A DNA stretch of 64,000 nucleotides. Source: Eudorina sp. 2006-703-Eu-15 (Eukaryota; Chlorophyta; Chlorophyceae; Chlamydomonadales; Volvocaceae). The notes under the pieces were generated by a model that was not told the origin of the DNA, searched no databases, and saw only the letters and a list, made by a program, of their open reading frames with translations. This document shows, one piece after another, positions 12,626 to 24,963 of the stretch. Each line of letters starts with the position of its first letter. Position 1 is the first letter of the stretch. A program made the translations under genes and the position numbers. The stretch is from contig BDSI01000028.1 of the NCBI GenBank assembly GCA_003117195.1, positions 963,001 through 1,027,000 of the forward strand, written 5' to 3'.

Positions 12626-15600
12626 TCACATGTACTCGCGCGGGTCGCACACGAAGCCCTTGAGGGCAGACGCGGCGGCGGTGTAGGGCGAGGCCAGGTA
12701 GATCTGGCCCTCCTTGTGGCCCATGCGGCCCGGGAAGTTGCGGTTGGTCGTGGACACGCACACCTCCGGCTCGTTCATGCGGGCAAAGGTGTCGCGCGGG
12801 CCACCCAGGCAGGCGGCGCAGCTGGGGGCGGCCGGCGTGATGCAGCCCGCCTCCTCGAAGATCTCCGCCGCGGTCTTGCCGTCGCAGCCCGGCACCGGCA
12901 GGGTGTACACGTCAGCCCACACCTGCAGCGGGGCGTGCGTGAGCGAGCAAGGAACGCGTGTAAGATCTGTGTCGTGACTGGTGAAGGCCTCAGCGCCAGA
13001 AGCTTCCTTCAATTGCGCCAATCCTTACCGTACTGCCTTTCAGTCTTACCGTACTGCCTTTCAGTCTCACTAAGATAGGGTGCCTGTCAGCCACGACCCA
13101 AGCGGGCCTCCGCGCGGTCCAGCGTGCAAAATGCAAAGCATGCTCGCCACTGCCACTGCACAGCCCCTCGACACCATCACGACGTCCTGCCCAGAGAGCA
13201 AACCTTGATTCCCTGCCCTGCTTACCTTCTGGGTGGCGGGCACCAGGTAGGTGGGCACCTTGACCTGCCGCTTGGCCCGGTGGAACAGCTTGGCAGCCGA
13301 GATGAAGTCCTCCGTCTTGCCACCTGGGGCGAGATGATCAGCACCGGTGGTGCATTGGGGGGGACACCTCAGCCGACAGACGCGACGATGATCCACCCGC
13401 CTTCAGAGACGAACCAAGTGCAGCACACACCCATCGTCCATGTCTCGGCCTAGCAAGCCTTCAGACGCAACCTCAGGCCCTCCCAGTAACCACCATGCAG
13501 AGTCCGGCGGACCTCGTGGATCATTCACCTGACGCCTCCTTAGACCCTCCGAACGCCCGGCCCCCCGGTAACGCTCCCTCCCTCCCACCCAGCGCCCAGC
13601 CCACCTGTGCAGCTGCCAATGTACACGCGGTCGATCTTAACGTCCGAGCACTCCCGGGCCGTCTTGCGGTTGTCCGGCGAGTGCGGGGCGGCCACCAGCG
13701 GCTCCAGCTTGGACACGTCCCACTTGTAGTCAGCAATGTACTGCGGGGGTGAGCGCGAGCCCAGGAGGACCGTTGGCAGGTGCGGGCGGGCGGGACAGGG
13801 AGCCGCGTCGTAGACGGGCAGCGCTCAGGCAATGCCGGGCGCACAGCCTCCCCTTGGGCCCCATGGGTACACGATCCATGCATCACTCCCCAGGGGGAAA
13901 TCCCCGTAGAACCTCCGTTGGTTGCGAGTCCATGCGCATGGCTCGGCCGCTCTCCACTAGCCGCCCGAGCCGCATTGCGGTATGTCTTTGTGCGTCACGG
14001 CCGCTCCCCTGCTCTCACGCACGTTGGCGGCGCCGTCGCTGTAGACGGGCTCAAAGGACTCGTTGGTGCGGGCGCGCACGTAGTCGAAGGTGGTCTGGTC
14101 GGGTGCGATGACGCCGTTCTTGCCTGAGGGGTCCAGGGAGGGCGGTTGGGTAATACACAGACCCGGGCCCCCGGGAAGGAAGATTGATCAGCCGCCGCCT
14201 GCGACCCTCTCTCGGACACGCTCTCAGGTCCTGCTACTTACACGTACACACACGCCCGCAGATCCATGCCACCCGGTCCGCCCCGACGACTGCGGCTTCG
14301 ATGTTCTGCCTACGTCAGCAGCGGGGCCCCAGGCACAGACCTGCATCACCCCCACGTACGCTGTCCCCCCGCGCCTTCCCACAACCCTGTGTCTGAAAAC
14401 TATTTCCCTACCCGCCCAAGCTGTCCCCGCCCACGCTGTCCCCGTCCATGCTGTTCCCTTCCCCCGCCCCGGCCTCGCCCCACCTCCCGCCTCGACCACC
14501 ATGTTGCAAATGGTCATGCGCTCGTCCATGTTCATGCCCTCGATGGCCGAGCCCGCGAACTCCATAGCCTTGTACGTGGCACCGGCCACCGAGATCTCGC
14601 CAATAATCTGCGGTCTCAACCACAACACAGCACGGCACGAAGAAACGGCAATGCGGGATTCGGAGTGGCGCTCCCGACGCAGCGCGGGGTGTGCAAGGCA
14701 ATGCCCAGGGGAGTGCACAGCTAGCGGATCAACAAGGACGGCTATCCAACGCAGGGCGGATCCCTGGCCCCATACCCGTCCCACTTCCGGCTGCACGTCC
14801 ATGGATCGAATCGGAAGGAAGCCAACTGAGGGAAGCGCTTGTACTCAGCCCCGGCCCCTGGCCCCCTCTCCAACCGTACCTGCAGGATCAGATCCTTGGC
14901 CAGCAGGTACTCGGGCATCTCACCATCCATGATGAACCGCATGGTGGGCGGGACCTGGGATGTGGGGTCCGGGTCGGGGGTTGAGCGTGTGAGCAGCTGG
15001 GAGCGCAGGTGCGGGACGACTGTGAGCCAGGTGGGGAAACCAAGGCTGGAGTTCGCTAAAAGTTTGCAAGTACACCCTTAAGACGGCCACACATTCACAC
15101 CCGTGGGCTGGCCACATCCACAACGGGGCCAACCCCGGACCCGTCGGGTCCGAGCCAGCCATCGCACCTTGATGAGCAGCTTGCCGGTACCCAGGATGAA
15201 GCCCGCATCGGTGTTGCCCACACCCGTAGCGAACTGGCCGAACGCGCCGGCGTTGCAGGTGTGCGAGTCAGTGCCGAACAGCACCTCACCCGGCTTGCAG
15301 TGGCCCTCCTGCGGTCGAGGTACGGGAAGCGGCGGCACGCGCAGGGGGCAGTTGGACTAGGGTTACATACCCTTTATGGTGTGGACGTGTGAACGCGCAC
15401 ACTGGAACACACCAGCCCTCGGTGGTTCACACAGGAATCACTTAGTTGGACAGGCGTAGGCATGTCTCGTTGGGCTACAAGGGTAGGCGCACTATCGGGC
15501 CGTGGACACGTGCGTTTCACTTTGGGTTGCCAGGCTCCAGCCTTCGCTGCTGTGGGGAGTTCGCCGTTGTGCTAAGGATGGGGCATGGATGGTGCCATCG

Positions 15601-17539
15601 CTTCTGGACCGACCCGGGACCGCTGCCGCCCCCGCGGCAAACCCGCGCATAAGCATGTCGGTATGCTCTGCCCCCCACCCGAATCCTAGGATGCTCCCAC
15701 GACAAAGCCTTTGATCGCGGCTCATCACGCTCGATAAAATGCATGCGGCGCAGCCCTGCGTTAGCGAGCGTTAGCGAGCTCCAATTTACCCGCTGCCGGT
15801 TCATTTTCAGCGCAACGCAACACCATAAGCGGGGCGGCGGCGATGCACGCAAGCTGCAACGGCGTCAATTTGTTGGGCTGCACACCCTACCCCCTGGCAG
15901 ATTTGCCCATACTACCCAGGTCTCTCTCTGTCCAGCTGCCCCCTGCCCCGTGCCGTGCGCTGACCGGCGCACGGCGGCCCCACGAACAAGCAATTTACGT
16001 CGTCCGCTGAGGGCGCCGCTGCTCTGGTTCACCGTCACCGGACAGCAGCCGAGCGCCGCAGCCCAGCGAGCCCATGCTTACGTCACCGCCTGAACCGCCG
16101 CGTAGCGCGCTATTAAGTTAGGCCCCGCGCTGCGCGAGCACCAGGCGCTGCACCGCAGCTGCTGCCAGCCCGGGCGCGCCCTGATACAGGGGGCCCCACA
16201 CAGGCGCTGTCCTGATCCCGCACCTGCGCCAGCGCCACGTGGCAGACGCCCTTGTAGTCCGGGTTCGCTTTGAAGTTGCTGCGGTCCGTGATGTCGTAGA
16301 AGTACTTGATGTTGTACTTGGTGGCCATCTCCCTGCCGCAGGGAGCGCAACCCAAATGAGCCATCTCGGTCCTCGTGCTACTCCATTCTGGACTGGCCTT
16401 TGACTCGCATGACAACGGATAGACACCCTCCCAAGGCCATGCCGTGCATTGCGGCAAGATAACGCGATGCCCCGCTTGCCGCGAGCAATCAGATCGCCCG
16501 ACGGTGGTGGCGCTCGCATGGCGCGCAGCGCTGGGCACGTGGGTGGGCTGTCCCGTGCGCAGACGTCCCAGCTTGATGGGATCGCACGGGACCAACCAGC
16601 CGACACCCACGTGACGCCACCCGGGGACACCCTTCGGTGTACAATTCGTATTTGATAGCCTTACGTCCGTGTGGATCTGGGTCACATGTGCTTCAGGACT
16701 CCGTCACCACACGCGGAGCATGGACAGTGTTGCGTGAATTGGGTTATGCACGGATCCGTGGCGATGTGCCGCGTGTTTGACATGTGGCCTAGCCCTGGAT
16801 GGGCTAATGCGCAGTGCAACCATGGATGTGGTACCCCCCAAACGTGATCTTGTCATCGATTGAGGAAACCCCGGCGGGTCTCCATGGTGTCCCCCCGGGA
16901 GACGGCAAGGTCAGATTGAGGGCGCACCTGAGGATGTCCACGTTGCGGTTGGCACGGGCGTCGGCAGTGAAAATGTAGTGGTCCGGGATGATGACCACGC
17001 GCTCGTTGTCCCAGACCTGGGCATTCGGGCCGAACTCCTTCTGGAAGATACCGAAGGTGCCCGGGCCGCACACATCGTGCGTCATGAGCTTGTCCACACG
17101 AGTCCAGATGTTATCACCCGGCTTCACGGCAGCGTTGTCTGAGTGGTTCGCAAGAATTTTCTCCGTCATCGTCATCGCCCGCTTGACCTGTGGATTACAA
17201 GGGTCCGGGGAGCGCACATTCCAAACACGCACGTCGCAGGCCATGTTGCACCTTACGAAGGGACAGGTAATAGGTAACCACCACGAGGTCAGCATCAATT
17301 TTGTTAAGTTGTAACATTTGTGCAGGAGCACAATCTGACACATTTTTTTGTGTCCGCTTGACGAGAAACCAACGTTGACGCGGCCGCCGCATCCTCACCG
17401 CGCCGGTCGAAGCTGGCGTCCGTGCAGGAGTCGGAGTTGCAGCCACGGCATTGACTTTGATGGCACGACGCGCCACGCGGCCGCTTGCGCCTACGGGAGA
17501 GTTCCGCCACCGAAGCATCAAGTCACGTCCGATGTCCAT
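12626..17539 (-). CDS. LEU1L: 3-isopropylmalate dehydratase (isomerase) large subunit, plastid, 10 exons
   Basis: It interconverts 2- and 3-isopropylmalate in leucine synthesis. It is an aconitase-superfamily 4Fe-4S enzyme that pairs with a separate small subunit. Exons (minus): 17539-17399, 17187-16928, 16332-16224, 15308-15168, 14954-14880, 14607-14484, 14123-14023, 13740-13605, 13323-13226, 12922-12626; all GT-AG with closing phases. Visible signatures are [26 protein letters not shown], and the cluster cysteines in YIGSCTGG and [10 protein letters not shown]. The protein ends in DPREYM. Exon 1 encodes an Arg/Ala-rich chloroplast transit peptide ([16 protein letters not shown]). The start is uncertain: Met codons at 17587, 17539 and 17518 are in frame. 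From 17539 the product is about 493 aa, normal for the family. The symbol follows Chlamydomonas usage. Confidence 0.95.
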
Positions 17540-18064
17540 CGCATTAAAGTTGAACATAACATCGACAAAGAGATCCAGCACACTCACATGGGCCTCGCAC
17601 AGAGCTTTGAAGCGCCATTTGGATATGCAGTTGGGAAGGGGGACAACCGTGGAAGGTTTGCACCAAAGAGTCGCTGGGAGTCCTGCTACTCCCCTACACC
17701 ACGCCTTAGTGAAGGACCTAATAATTTCACACCACGCAATTCATTGTACTCAGCACCACGGACAAAGGTGATGTTTCTGCCGTACGGCCACTATGGGGAG
17801 GCGATCGAAGCTGGCCCATAGTCGGCCTGCGATTAAATCTCGCCATCAATTTTGCTCGGAGGTTTTCGCTTCGAGGCATTTGGGGCAATCGTGTAGACAT
17901 CAGCTTCCGCGTACGTCGGCTCCGACTCGCTACTGCAGCGATCACCAAAGCCGACATACAGGGTAGGATCTTGGTCATGTTCACGCAACATGCAAGAAGA
18001 CTGGATCAATCGCAGTCAGTGTATCATGATTACACGCACAGGTACTCTATCCCCATCTTCCATC
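17540..18064. promoter_or_regulatory. Divergent promoter region, LeuC / DUF1517 genes
   Basis: About 0.5 kb separates the two divergent start codons (17539 on minus, 18065 on plus). No coding sequence is convincing here. Both neighbours are plastid-targeted, so shared promoter elements are plausible, but I see no clear TATA box. Confidence 0.4.
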
Positions 18065-21000
18065 ATGCAGCAGCAGCTCTCGCGAAGGAGCGCCGCCCTT
18101 ACGGGGCAGCAGGTGTGCCGGGTAGAACATTCAAGAAGGTTGGGGCCTGTAACCCAGGAATTCTTGGCTCTTCGAACCTTCTGCTGTCGGCGGCCTTGAA
18201 TTCTGAGTGGCACCGCGCAACCCCTCGGCCCGCCGCAGGCCGGACACGTTGCCCCAGCATTCAGCCGCCGTGTCTCGCCTCAGAGCTTCAGGCCCTCGTG
18301 CACGTCCTCCAGCAAGTCCAGTTTCCCGGTGCTGCGCCAGGTTGCCGCCGCTCGGTCCGCTGCGGATCGGGAGGCCATCAAGTAAGCTGCTTGAACACTG
18401 CCGGATCCCTATTTAGATGTATGGCATGCACCAACCCACATCGCCGGGAATGCAGCCAATGAAACATTGCTCTCCTGTCGTTTCCAACTTTTGTACTCCT
18501 TAACCGTAACAAGGTGGACCCTTAGTCCCGACCGGGCATTCCAACGGGCCCAGATAGCGCGAAGGTGCCTCATCTCATCAACCCCTACTAAGGACTGCGC
18601 ACCCATCCACCAGCACACGCGGGAGTTTCATGCAGTCATGCCGGCCAACACATCAGGTCTCAAGCGCGCCACGGTTGCCTCTTCTGCAAATCGCAACGGA
18701 CCCACTGAATTACTGAGCCGAATCCATCTTTGAAGCACGCTCCCTCCCAGGATTATTAAGGACACCTGCCCATGCGGTAGGGCAACCTTCCACACGCCAG
18801 TTACGGGGCAGTGGAGAGGCAGAGAGATGGTATTCGCTCTTACCGTATGGCACCTTGAGCGTTGTAGCAGGACAGGCGCCTGGCGGCCACGGAAGCCGTG
18901 GCGCAGAGCAGCCACGTGAGCTTGACCCGCACGTGACCGCCGGGCGCTGCTGCCCTGCACCGCGAGGCGGACTCAGACGCAAGACGCCCCCCCATAAACT
19001 CCGGCAACAATCGGTATTCACGTTACGGCCTTCTTCTCCCCCGGACACGGACATGCGTTCCTTGTGCCGCAGGACTCAGGCGGTCGCGCGGCCCTCGGTG
19101 TACTTCTTCAACTTCGGAGGTGCGTTCCGCGCCCTAGCCTTCTTTACTCAACCACAAGCCGTGGGGCCTGTTGAGTTGGGGCGGAACTGCTTTTGATGAG
19201 GCCCTGAACGCGGATGAAGCCGCATCTTGGAATGGCTGTGGTGGTATGACAATTGGCGTCGCTTGCTGTTTGCTGGTCCTGGACGTTGAATGTTGGGCGG
19301 CGCTGGACAACCTGCCCTTAAAAGCCCCGTGCCTAGCCAGCCAAGGCACGGTCCCGACGGAGCTGTCGTGCGGCGAAATCTACTGCTTGCGGCTTCGCGC
19401 CCTCGGTACCGAGCGCCGTGGACCAGTCGTGCACCGCCGTGACAGCGCACCAGCAAGCCGATGTCGTATGCTAGCCGGCGCAGCAAACTGCCGGTGCCCT
19501 CGCCCGCCACGAATTGGGGCGGCTCAGCCCAACCACCGTGCGCCAGGACAGCGCAACGACCGTACCGCCTCCTTCGCCTCAAGCAACGCGGCCACGCCCA
19601 TGCTTCCTCGGTACCCTCCTCTGTGCCTGGTCCACGCCCCTCTGCGCGTCCTGTGCGCCGGGCGTCCCTGCAGCGCTCACCGGCATGTCCCTGTCCCTGT
19701 CCCCCTGTGCCTGACTGACCCCCTGTCCCTCAGGTGACGATGAGGACTACGAGGAGGAGTACACGGTCATCAAGCTGCAAGTGGGGCTGTTCGGAGACGT
19801 GCGCAAGTGGCAGAAGGAGCTGGAGCGGCTGAGCGAGCTGTTCGACACGGAGGACGAGGAGAGCCTGCACTTCATCCTGCAGGGTACGCCGCGGGGGGGC
19901 TGGGCAAGGGCACTAGGCCGGCGGGCCCGCGGATGGGCAGTCGCAGTCGAGGACCGGAAACGTGCGAGGGGGATAGGGTGAGAACAGCCCAGGCGCTCTC
20001 AGCCCGGCGGCAATACTTACCAACAAGAGTTGATAGTTTGAGTGAGGGGGACGCGCGTGCGCGGCTCGGCTGTGAAGCGCGGCCACGGCGCGCCGTGCGC
20101 TGGCCCCTCCACCTGCAGAGACGGTGACCAAGATGCTCCGGAACATGGAGTACATCTCGTACGGCCAGACCGCGGGCAAGGTGTTCGACAACCTGGAAGA
20201 CTGCGAACGCAAGTTCAACCAGGTAGGCTGGCGGGCGTTGATCGTGTGGCCGTTGCGGGGGGAGAGTGCTACGCGTCCTTTGAGATTGGCGCCGCGAATC
20301 ACCCGCAGGGTGCTGTCCAGTGCCCCGCGCAGCCCATTGCGCCTCCCTGATTGATGAGCTGGCGGCTCGCGCGATCATGGCCCCGCGTGTCAGGCGCCCC
20401 TCCACTCGCACTGCTGAGGTTTCTGCAGAGGTGGCGCCGATGCCCCGATGGGAACCGATGCCTGCCAGACATGGGCCAGGAAGCGCATTTTTTGGCGATA
20501 TGCATTCATCACCACCTGCAATTGCGGATGCCTGGCGCCTATTGCTTGATGCGCTTGGGACTTATTTTTGGCCACACGTGGCCCTCTTGCACTTCGCGAT
20601 CCGGACCCCAAGCGCGGCCCTGGTCCCCAGCCTCCCCGGATCAGCACCGGGCCGGGGGCCTGAGTAGCCAGCCGCGACCAGAACCCAGGGGTCGCTAGTG
20701 GCCCTGAGCATCGCACCCGTCGGGCTTGCTGGGGCCTTGCCGTCATTGTCACGCTGCTGCCTTGACCCTTTGTTAATGAGGCTCCGTAGCTTGTGTGTGT
20801 GTTATATATCTGTTGTTGTTGTTGTGTTACATGGTTGGGGGTGCGTAACCCCATACCTGCACATACCCATACGAGCCGGAGGCCCAAGGGCAAACAAAAC
20901 GCCCAAAAGCACTGGTTTGCAATACCGCATTAACAGGAGTCGACGAGACTAGCGCCCAAAGGGCACGATAGAATTACGGTGAGCCCACATGCGCTCCAAC

Positions 21001-22460
21001 ATCTTTGCCAAACGAGCCGGATCCCAGGCAATCGCCTCCCTCATCGTATTAGGGCGGTGAAACCCTTCCTCAGCGCGTATTGCATCGTAAGCCGGGCAGT
21101 CGAGTAGAACATGCTTCTCATCTTCAATCTGGTCTTCAGAGCGGCAGCAACGGCAGACCCGTTGTCCTCTAGGGACATGGTGCCTACCCCTCCGCGCCCT
21201 GTTAGACTCAAGTGCCCAACAACAAAGCCTGAATTGCATTATCTATTATATATCTGACCGGGCCTGGCGCTGGCCAAGGGCTGCTAACCCAGCCCTAACG
21301 GAAAGACCGAAGCACTCTCCTCCCTTTGTGTGTGTGTGTGTGTGTGTGCAGGTGTCCCTTGAGGAGCGGACCAAGTTTAAGGAGGAGACCTACTCCAACG
21401 TGGACGGCCGCCGGCGGACGAGGGCCGTGGAGATCAACCCGTCGTGGGGTGGGTACGGTACCGAAAGAGCGACGTGCCTGCGCGGTGCCCGCCCGAGTGT
21501 CTGCATGGGGTCCGTCTTTACGGGCTGGCTGCGGGGCGGACGTTTCCGGCGCAGTGCCTACATATGAGCATGTGGGCGCCCCTCTTCGGCTGGCTGCAAG
21601 ACGGGCGGGCGGGTTGTGGGCCCGTCACAGCTTGCAACGGAACATGGCCATCGCGTGCGATAGGCAGAAGGGGGTACTGCCTTGCGTGCTCCTGTCGAGG
21701 CTTGGCGCCACGGGTGATACACTAGGAAGGGGCCGTCCTTGGGCGCACTGCAACGCCCGCTTGACGCTGAATGCTGCATCACCCGCCCGAATGGCCACTG
21801 TCCGCGCACTTATGTCCTGTTTGTAGATAGCGGTGTGGACAACTGGCTGTGCGCCACGCTGCTGGTGGCGGCCGAGGGCCGGCTGAAGCTGCCCAAGGTG
21901 AACAGCTCGGCCGATATGCGTAAGGCGCTGACCGTGCTGGGCAGCGTGACGCCGGAGACGCTACTGGCGTTTGAGCTGCTGTGGACGCCGCAGGTAAGGA
22001 GTGTGCACCGGCTGGGCCGGCCGGTTCCGGAGTGCGTCACCTTTCCTCTGCTGGGAGTTGCGCGACTGGCTGGGGCTGGGGAAACAAGGCGCCTCGGCTG
22101 AGGCCCTGAGTGAATTCGGGAAGCTGTCCTGCCGGGACCTGGATCCAGTGGTTGCTTGCGACCAGCCGAATGTCGTCTGGCTGCTGTTTGGTCTTCACGT
22201 CACGATGTGCCATTAGATGTCCGCAGCCCAAGTGCGTCCAGGTTGCTATGACCAGGCGAAAGGCACGCACACTTCGGTAGCTGTGGCCTGTCGGGTCCTT
22301 TGTGACTTGCCTCGGCACAGTGCGCGGAGGGTTTATCGTGATGATAAGTGCGGTCCCGGTGATTGACGCACGCGGTTCCCATGTGCGAGTGCAGGCGGAC
22401 GGCGACAGTTACAGCAAGGACGAGCTGCTGCAGGACTTCCCAACTCTGGCTCTGTTGTGA
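18065..22460 (+). CDS. Plastid DUF1517-family protein (FLAP1-like), 8 exons, about 273 aa
   Basis: Exons: 18065-18112, 18239-18381, 19073-19119, 19734-19883, 20119-20222, 21352-21448, 21827-21993, 22395-22460; all GT-AG and phase-consistent. Exons 1-2 encode a Ser/Arg/Ala-rich transit peptide starting MQQQLSRRSAALTG. The remainder is a DUF1517 domain: EEEYTVIKLQVGLFGDVRKW, SLEERTKFKEETYSNVDGRR, LLVAAEGRLKLPKV, and the terminal LWTPQADGDSYSKDELL. In plants a DUF1517 protein, FLAP1, acts at chloroplast membranes in acclimation to fluctuating light; that function is only inferred here. Cyanobacterial and plant members usually carry hydrophobic segments before this domain, and I do not see one. 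Introns 2 and 5 hold antisense retrotransposon fragments. Exon 1 is the least certain part of the model. Confidence 0.85.
18504..18579 (-). mobile_element. Degenerate 3' end of a non-LTR retrotransposon ORF
   Basis: The minus strand encodes DEMRHLRAIWARWNARSG, closely matching the C-terminus of the copy at 33221-33355 (DETRHLRAIWARWNTRSGYG). The terminal stop and the TTACA-type tail are decayed here. It sits antisense in intron 2 of the DUF1517 gene. Confidence 0.7.
20802..21256 (-). mobile_element. 5'-truncated non-LTR retrotransposon with 11-bp target-site duplication
   Basis: TTATATATCTG occurs at 20802-20812 and again at 21246-21256, flanking a 433-bp insert (20813-21245). On the minus strand the insert encodes the C-terminal end of a non-LTR reverse-transcriptase ORF, about 97 residues. 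It has a zinc-knuckle-like CRCC...HVLLDC motif and ends VPFGR-stop at 20949. The insert finishes in a (CAA)n tail abutting the duplication. 5' truncation, a simple-repeat tail and a TSD are the hallmarks of target-primed reverse transcription. It lies antisense in intron 5 of the DUF1517 gene and belongs to a different family from the 18.5/24.7/33.2 kb fragments. Confidence 0.9.
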
Positions 22461-22957
22461 GGGGCCCCGCGGGCACATCATCGAAGGCACACTCGCCTAC
22501 CAACATCAATTGGCCGTCGGGGCTATGTCAGGCGCTCCATCTAAACGCATCGCATCGCACGGCAGCGTATTTTTTCAAACCATATGTCGTACAGGCAGGT
22601 TGCGCGTGGAGTTTGCGTGGATATGTTAAAATTAAAAGAAGTAATTTCGTACGTTTGGCAATGAAGGGCAACAAGAAGGCCCCGTCAATATACACACAAC
22701 TACGGGAGTTGCCGGCGTTCCCTTGGTCCGCGCGGAGTCGCTAATTTCACGGCGTATGAGTTGAACACAGTCTAGGCACCACTCCTTTGCATCCGAGTGG
22801 GACCAGCTATACGACGGCTATAATGGCAGCCTAGTTAAAAGACGGTTAAAAGTTCATGGAATCAAGACGCACACCCCGGATTGGTAGTAACAATTGCCAA
22901 CAGCCCTGTCCAAGACGGCAAGACAGCTGCCAACGGCGTTGTTGAAAGTGTGTTCAA

Positions 22958-22962
22958 TGTAA
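22958..22962 (+). terminator. TGTAA polyadenylation signal, DUF1517 gene
   Basis: First plus-strand TGTAA after the stop at 22460, giving a 3' UTR of about 0.5 kb. Confidence 0.5.
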
Positions 22963-22980
22963 CACGTCGTCCCACTGTGG

Positions 22981-22985
22981 TTACA
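22981..22985 (-). terminator. TGTAA polyadenylation signal, small membrane-protein gene
   Basis: First minus-strand TGTAA (TTACA here) clear of the stop codon at 23102, giving a 3' UTR of about 0.12 kb. Confidence 0.5.
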
Positions 22986-23101
22986 ACCCACATCCAACCC
23001 AACATTCGAAGCCGAATTCTCTATTCGTCGCACAACTACGCCCGCGAGCCACGAGCCACATCCATCCATGCGACTGACCGGGTTGCAAACCTCGCACCCG
23101 G

Positions 23102-23823
23102 TTACACACGGGGCGTCCGGCGAGGCCGGGTCCTGGGGCTGGCCGGCTGCTCGTCCCGCTCTGCTTTGGCGGCGACTGCGGGCGCCTCGACGGTCGTGAC
23201 GATGCGGGTGGACCGAGTCCCACGAGGCGTAGTGACAGGCGCGCTCTTGACGGGGGTTGGCGTAGTCTGCAGTAACCGGTTCCTTGGGGTGAGGATATCT
23301 AGCTGAAGGTAGTTACATGGGCCCTGAGAGAAATACCCACCTGTTTACGGACGGGGGTCGATGGCACGTAGCCGGGAGTCACGGGAGCCGGCTTCCTAGC
23401 CCTGCACATATAAGAGAAGTCGAGGCAAACGTCAGCAGATACGACCAAGCTGTCAGTGACCAGTTACGCCATTAGGTTTGCTTCTATAAATTTTGTAATA
23501 TTACAATTATAGACTTCATATAGTCTTTACCTTGTCGAGCGGCGGACTGTGTGGCCTTCACCCTGTGAATTCAGCATGGTCCAGAACGGCGGTCAACGCG
23601 GATTGTTCATACCGTTATGCATAGAAACGTTGCATGACATAAATGTATGTCTTACGTCGGACACGTAAACGGTTCCTTGAACCTCTGGCTCGCCAAGACG
23701 TTCGGCTTCGACAGACTTTTTCGGCGCTCCCTTCCGCCGTGTGCTCAACAAAACAGCAGCCGTGAGTAATGCGAGCGCAATCAGAATGCCTGGAACTACT
23801 AGGACAGGAAAAGGGGTGTTCAT
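23102..23823 (-). CDS. Small single-pass membrane protein with basic Thr/Pro-rich tail, 4 exons, 153 aa
   Basis: Exons (minus): 23823-23656, 23562-23531 (only 32 nt), 23401-23341, 23302-23102. The three GT-AG introns join in phase. The start MNTPFPVLVVPG is followed at once by a hydrophobic segment (about residues 7-27, LIALALLTAAVLLSTRRK) ending in positive charges. This suggests an N-out signal-anchor or uncleaved signal with a basic cytosolic tail. The tail is rich in Thr, Pro, Arg and Lys (for example KPAPVTPGYVPSTPVRKQ and TPRGTRSTRIVTTVEAPA) and ends RRTPRV. I do not recognise a family. Support comes from good splice sites, frame continuity across four exons and a sensible composition. 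The convergent DUF1517 gene and matching TGTAA signals fit a real transcription unit. Confidence 0.65.
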
Positions 23824-24655
23824 TTTCAAGGTGTTGACGAAGTGTTGACCAAAGAGCGGACGCCAACACGCCGACAATGCGCTAATAAAGGAAGGATAAC
23901 TGCATTTAAGATAAATTGATGTAAATATGATATCTTCACGCGCGTCGAGTGATGGGTCACAAAGCTGGAAAAGGTTTTAGCGAAAACGTACGGCATGCAC
24001 TTTTCTGTAACGATTGGCCACAAAGCATCAGTATGGGCATGAATTAAGCTAAATCTTTACCGCGTTATCAAGATTGTAACGCGTTGACTTCTGGTGAGCT
24101 GCACGGTTCCTGGCGATGTGCACCTGGTCGCTCTGGCGCTGACCAATAATCCGTGCGAGATCCTTTCAGTTCCCGCGAAATTGATTGTCATTTTGTGCTG
24201 ACGCGTGGACCCTTTCAGGTAGGAAGGCAAGGTAGAGCAGGCAACCAGGCAAGCACGATAAGCTCCCCAAGACTTCACAGCCCTTTATTATTCAACTTAT
24301 GCATTGAGTTGAATTGCGTAACACGGCTACTCGGCGGCCTGATGGGCCAAGCTGGAGTTGTTTACCCGTCGAAGGGGTCAGGGCTTGCTGACTCATTCAT
24401 TTTCGCTGTACACGCAACAGCATGCAATTGCCATTCAGGTCTTCACTGCGAGCCCCTGAATTGCTTTTCATTGCACACAAAACGGTGAAGTCGCAGCGGC
24501 GCGGCATGGTGCTGGCCGTGCTGCCGTGACGCCTCCAGTACTTCGAAGAGGTCTTCCAGTGGCCTGGCCTTGATGCTACCCGCCGTGATGGGCCGTGGAC
24601 AGGTGAAGCACGCGTAATGTGCGCTTTCAGGGCCTGATCTCCAATCGCTAGAAGA

Positions 24656-24717
24656 AATGCATGTAATGTAATGTAACCGTTACAAGGTGGACCCGTATCC
24701 CGACCGGGAATGCATGT
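24656..24717 (-). mobile_element. 44-bp non-LTR retrotransposon micro-insertion with 9-bp TSD
   Basis: AATGCATGT at 24656-24664 and 24709-24717 flanks 44 bp. Read on the minus strand, this is the last codons of the retrotransposon ORF (RSGYGSTL-stop) followed by a (TTACA)n tail. It matches the 33.2 kb copy almost base for base over the shared part, so it is an extremely 5'-truncated insertion. Confidence 0.85.
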
Positions 24718-24963
24718 GTGCTAGTTAGTTCGGAGTCCACAAAAGGGACCATCGGCACCTACAAGGGAAGACCCCGGCGGTGCCGAGCGCGCTACGAAGA
24801 TCCCCGCATCATAGAAAAGAAGAGGAACCACAGGGATATTCATTACAGCATTGACCCAAGCTTCGACGCACGGAAGAAGGCACCAACAAAATCGTCTGGA
24901 AGCGACCTTCCCCTCTACCAAGATGTCCCAGACCTGGGCTGTCTGCATTAACGAATGAGGTGA

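Larger units (their letters stand above)
22461..23101. other. Convergent 3' UTRs
   Basis: The DUF1517 gene (plus) and the small membrane-protein gene (minus) converge here. The first TGTAA after each stop is at 22958 (plus) and 22981 (minus), so the two transcripts may end within tens of bases of each other or overlap. I see no further gene. Confidence 0.5.
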
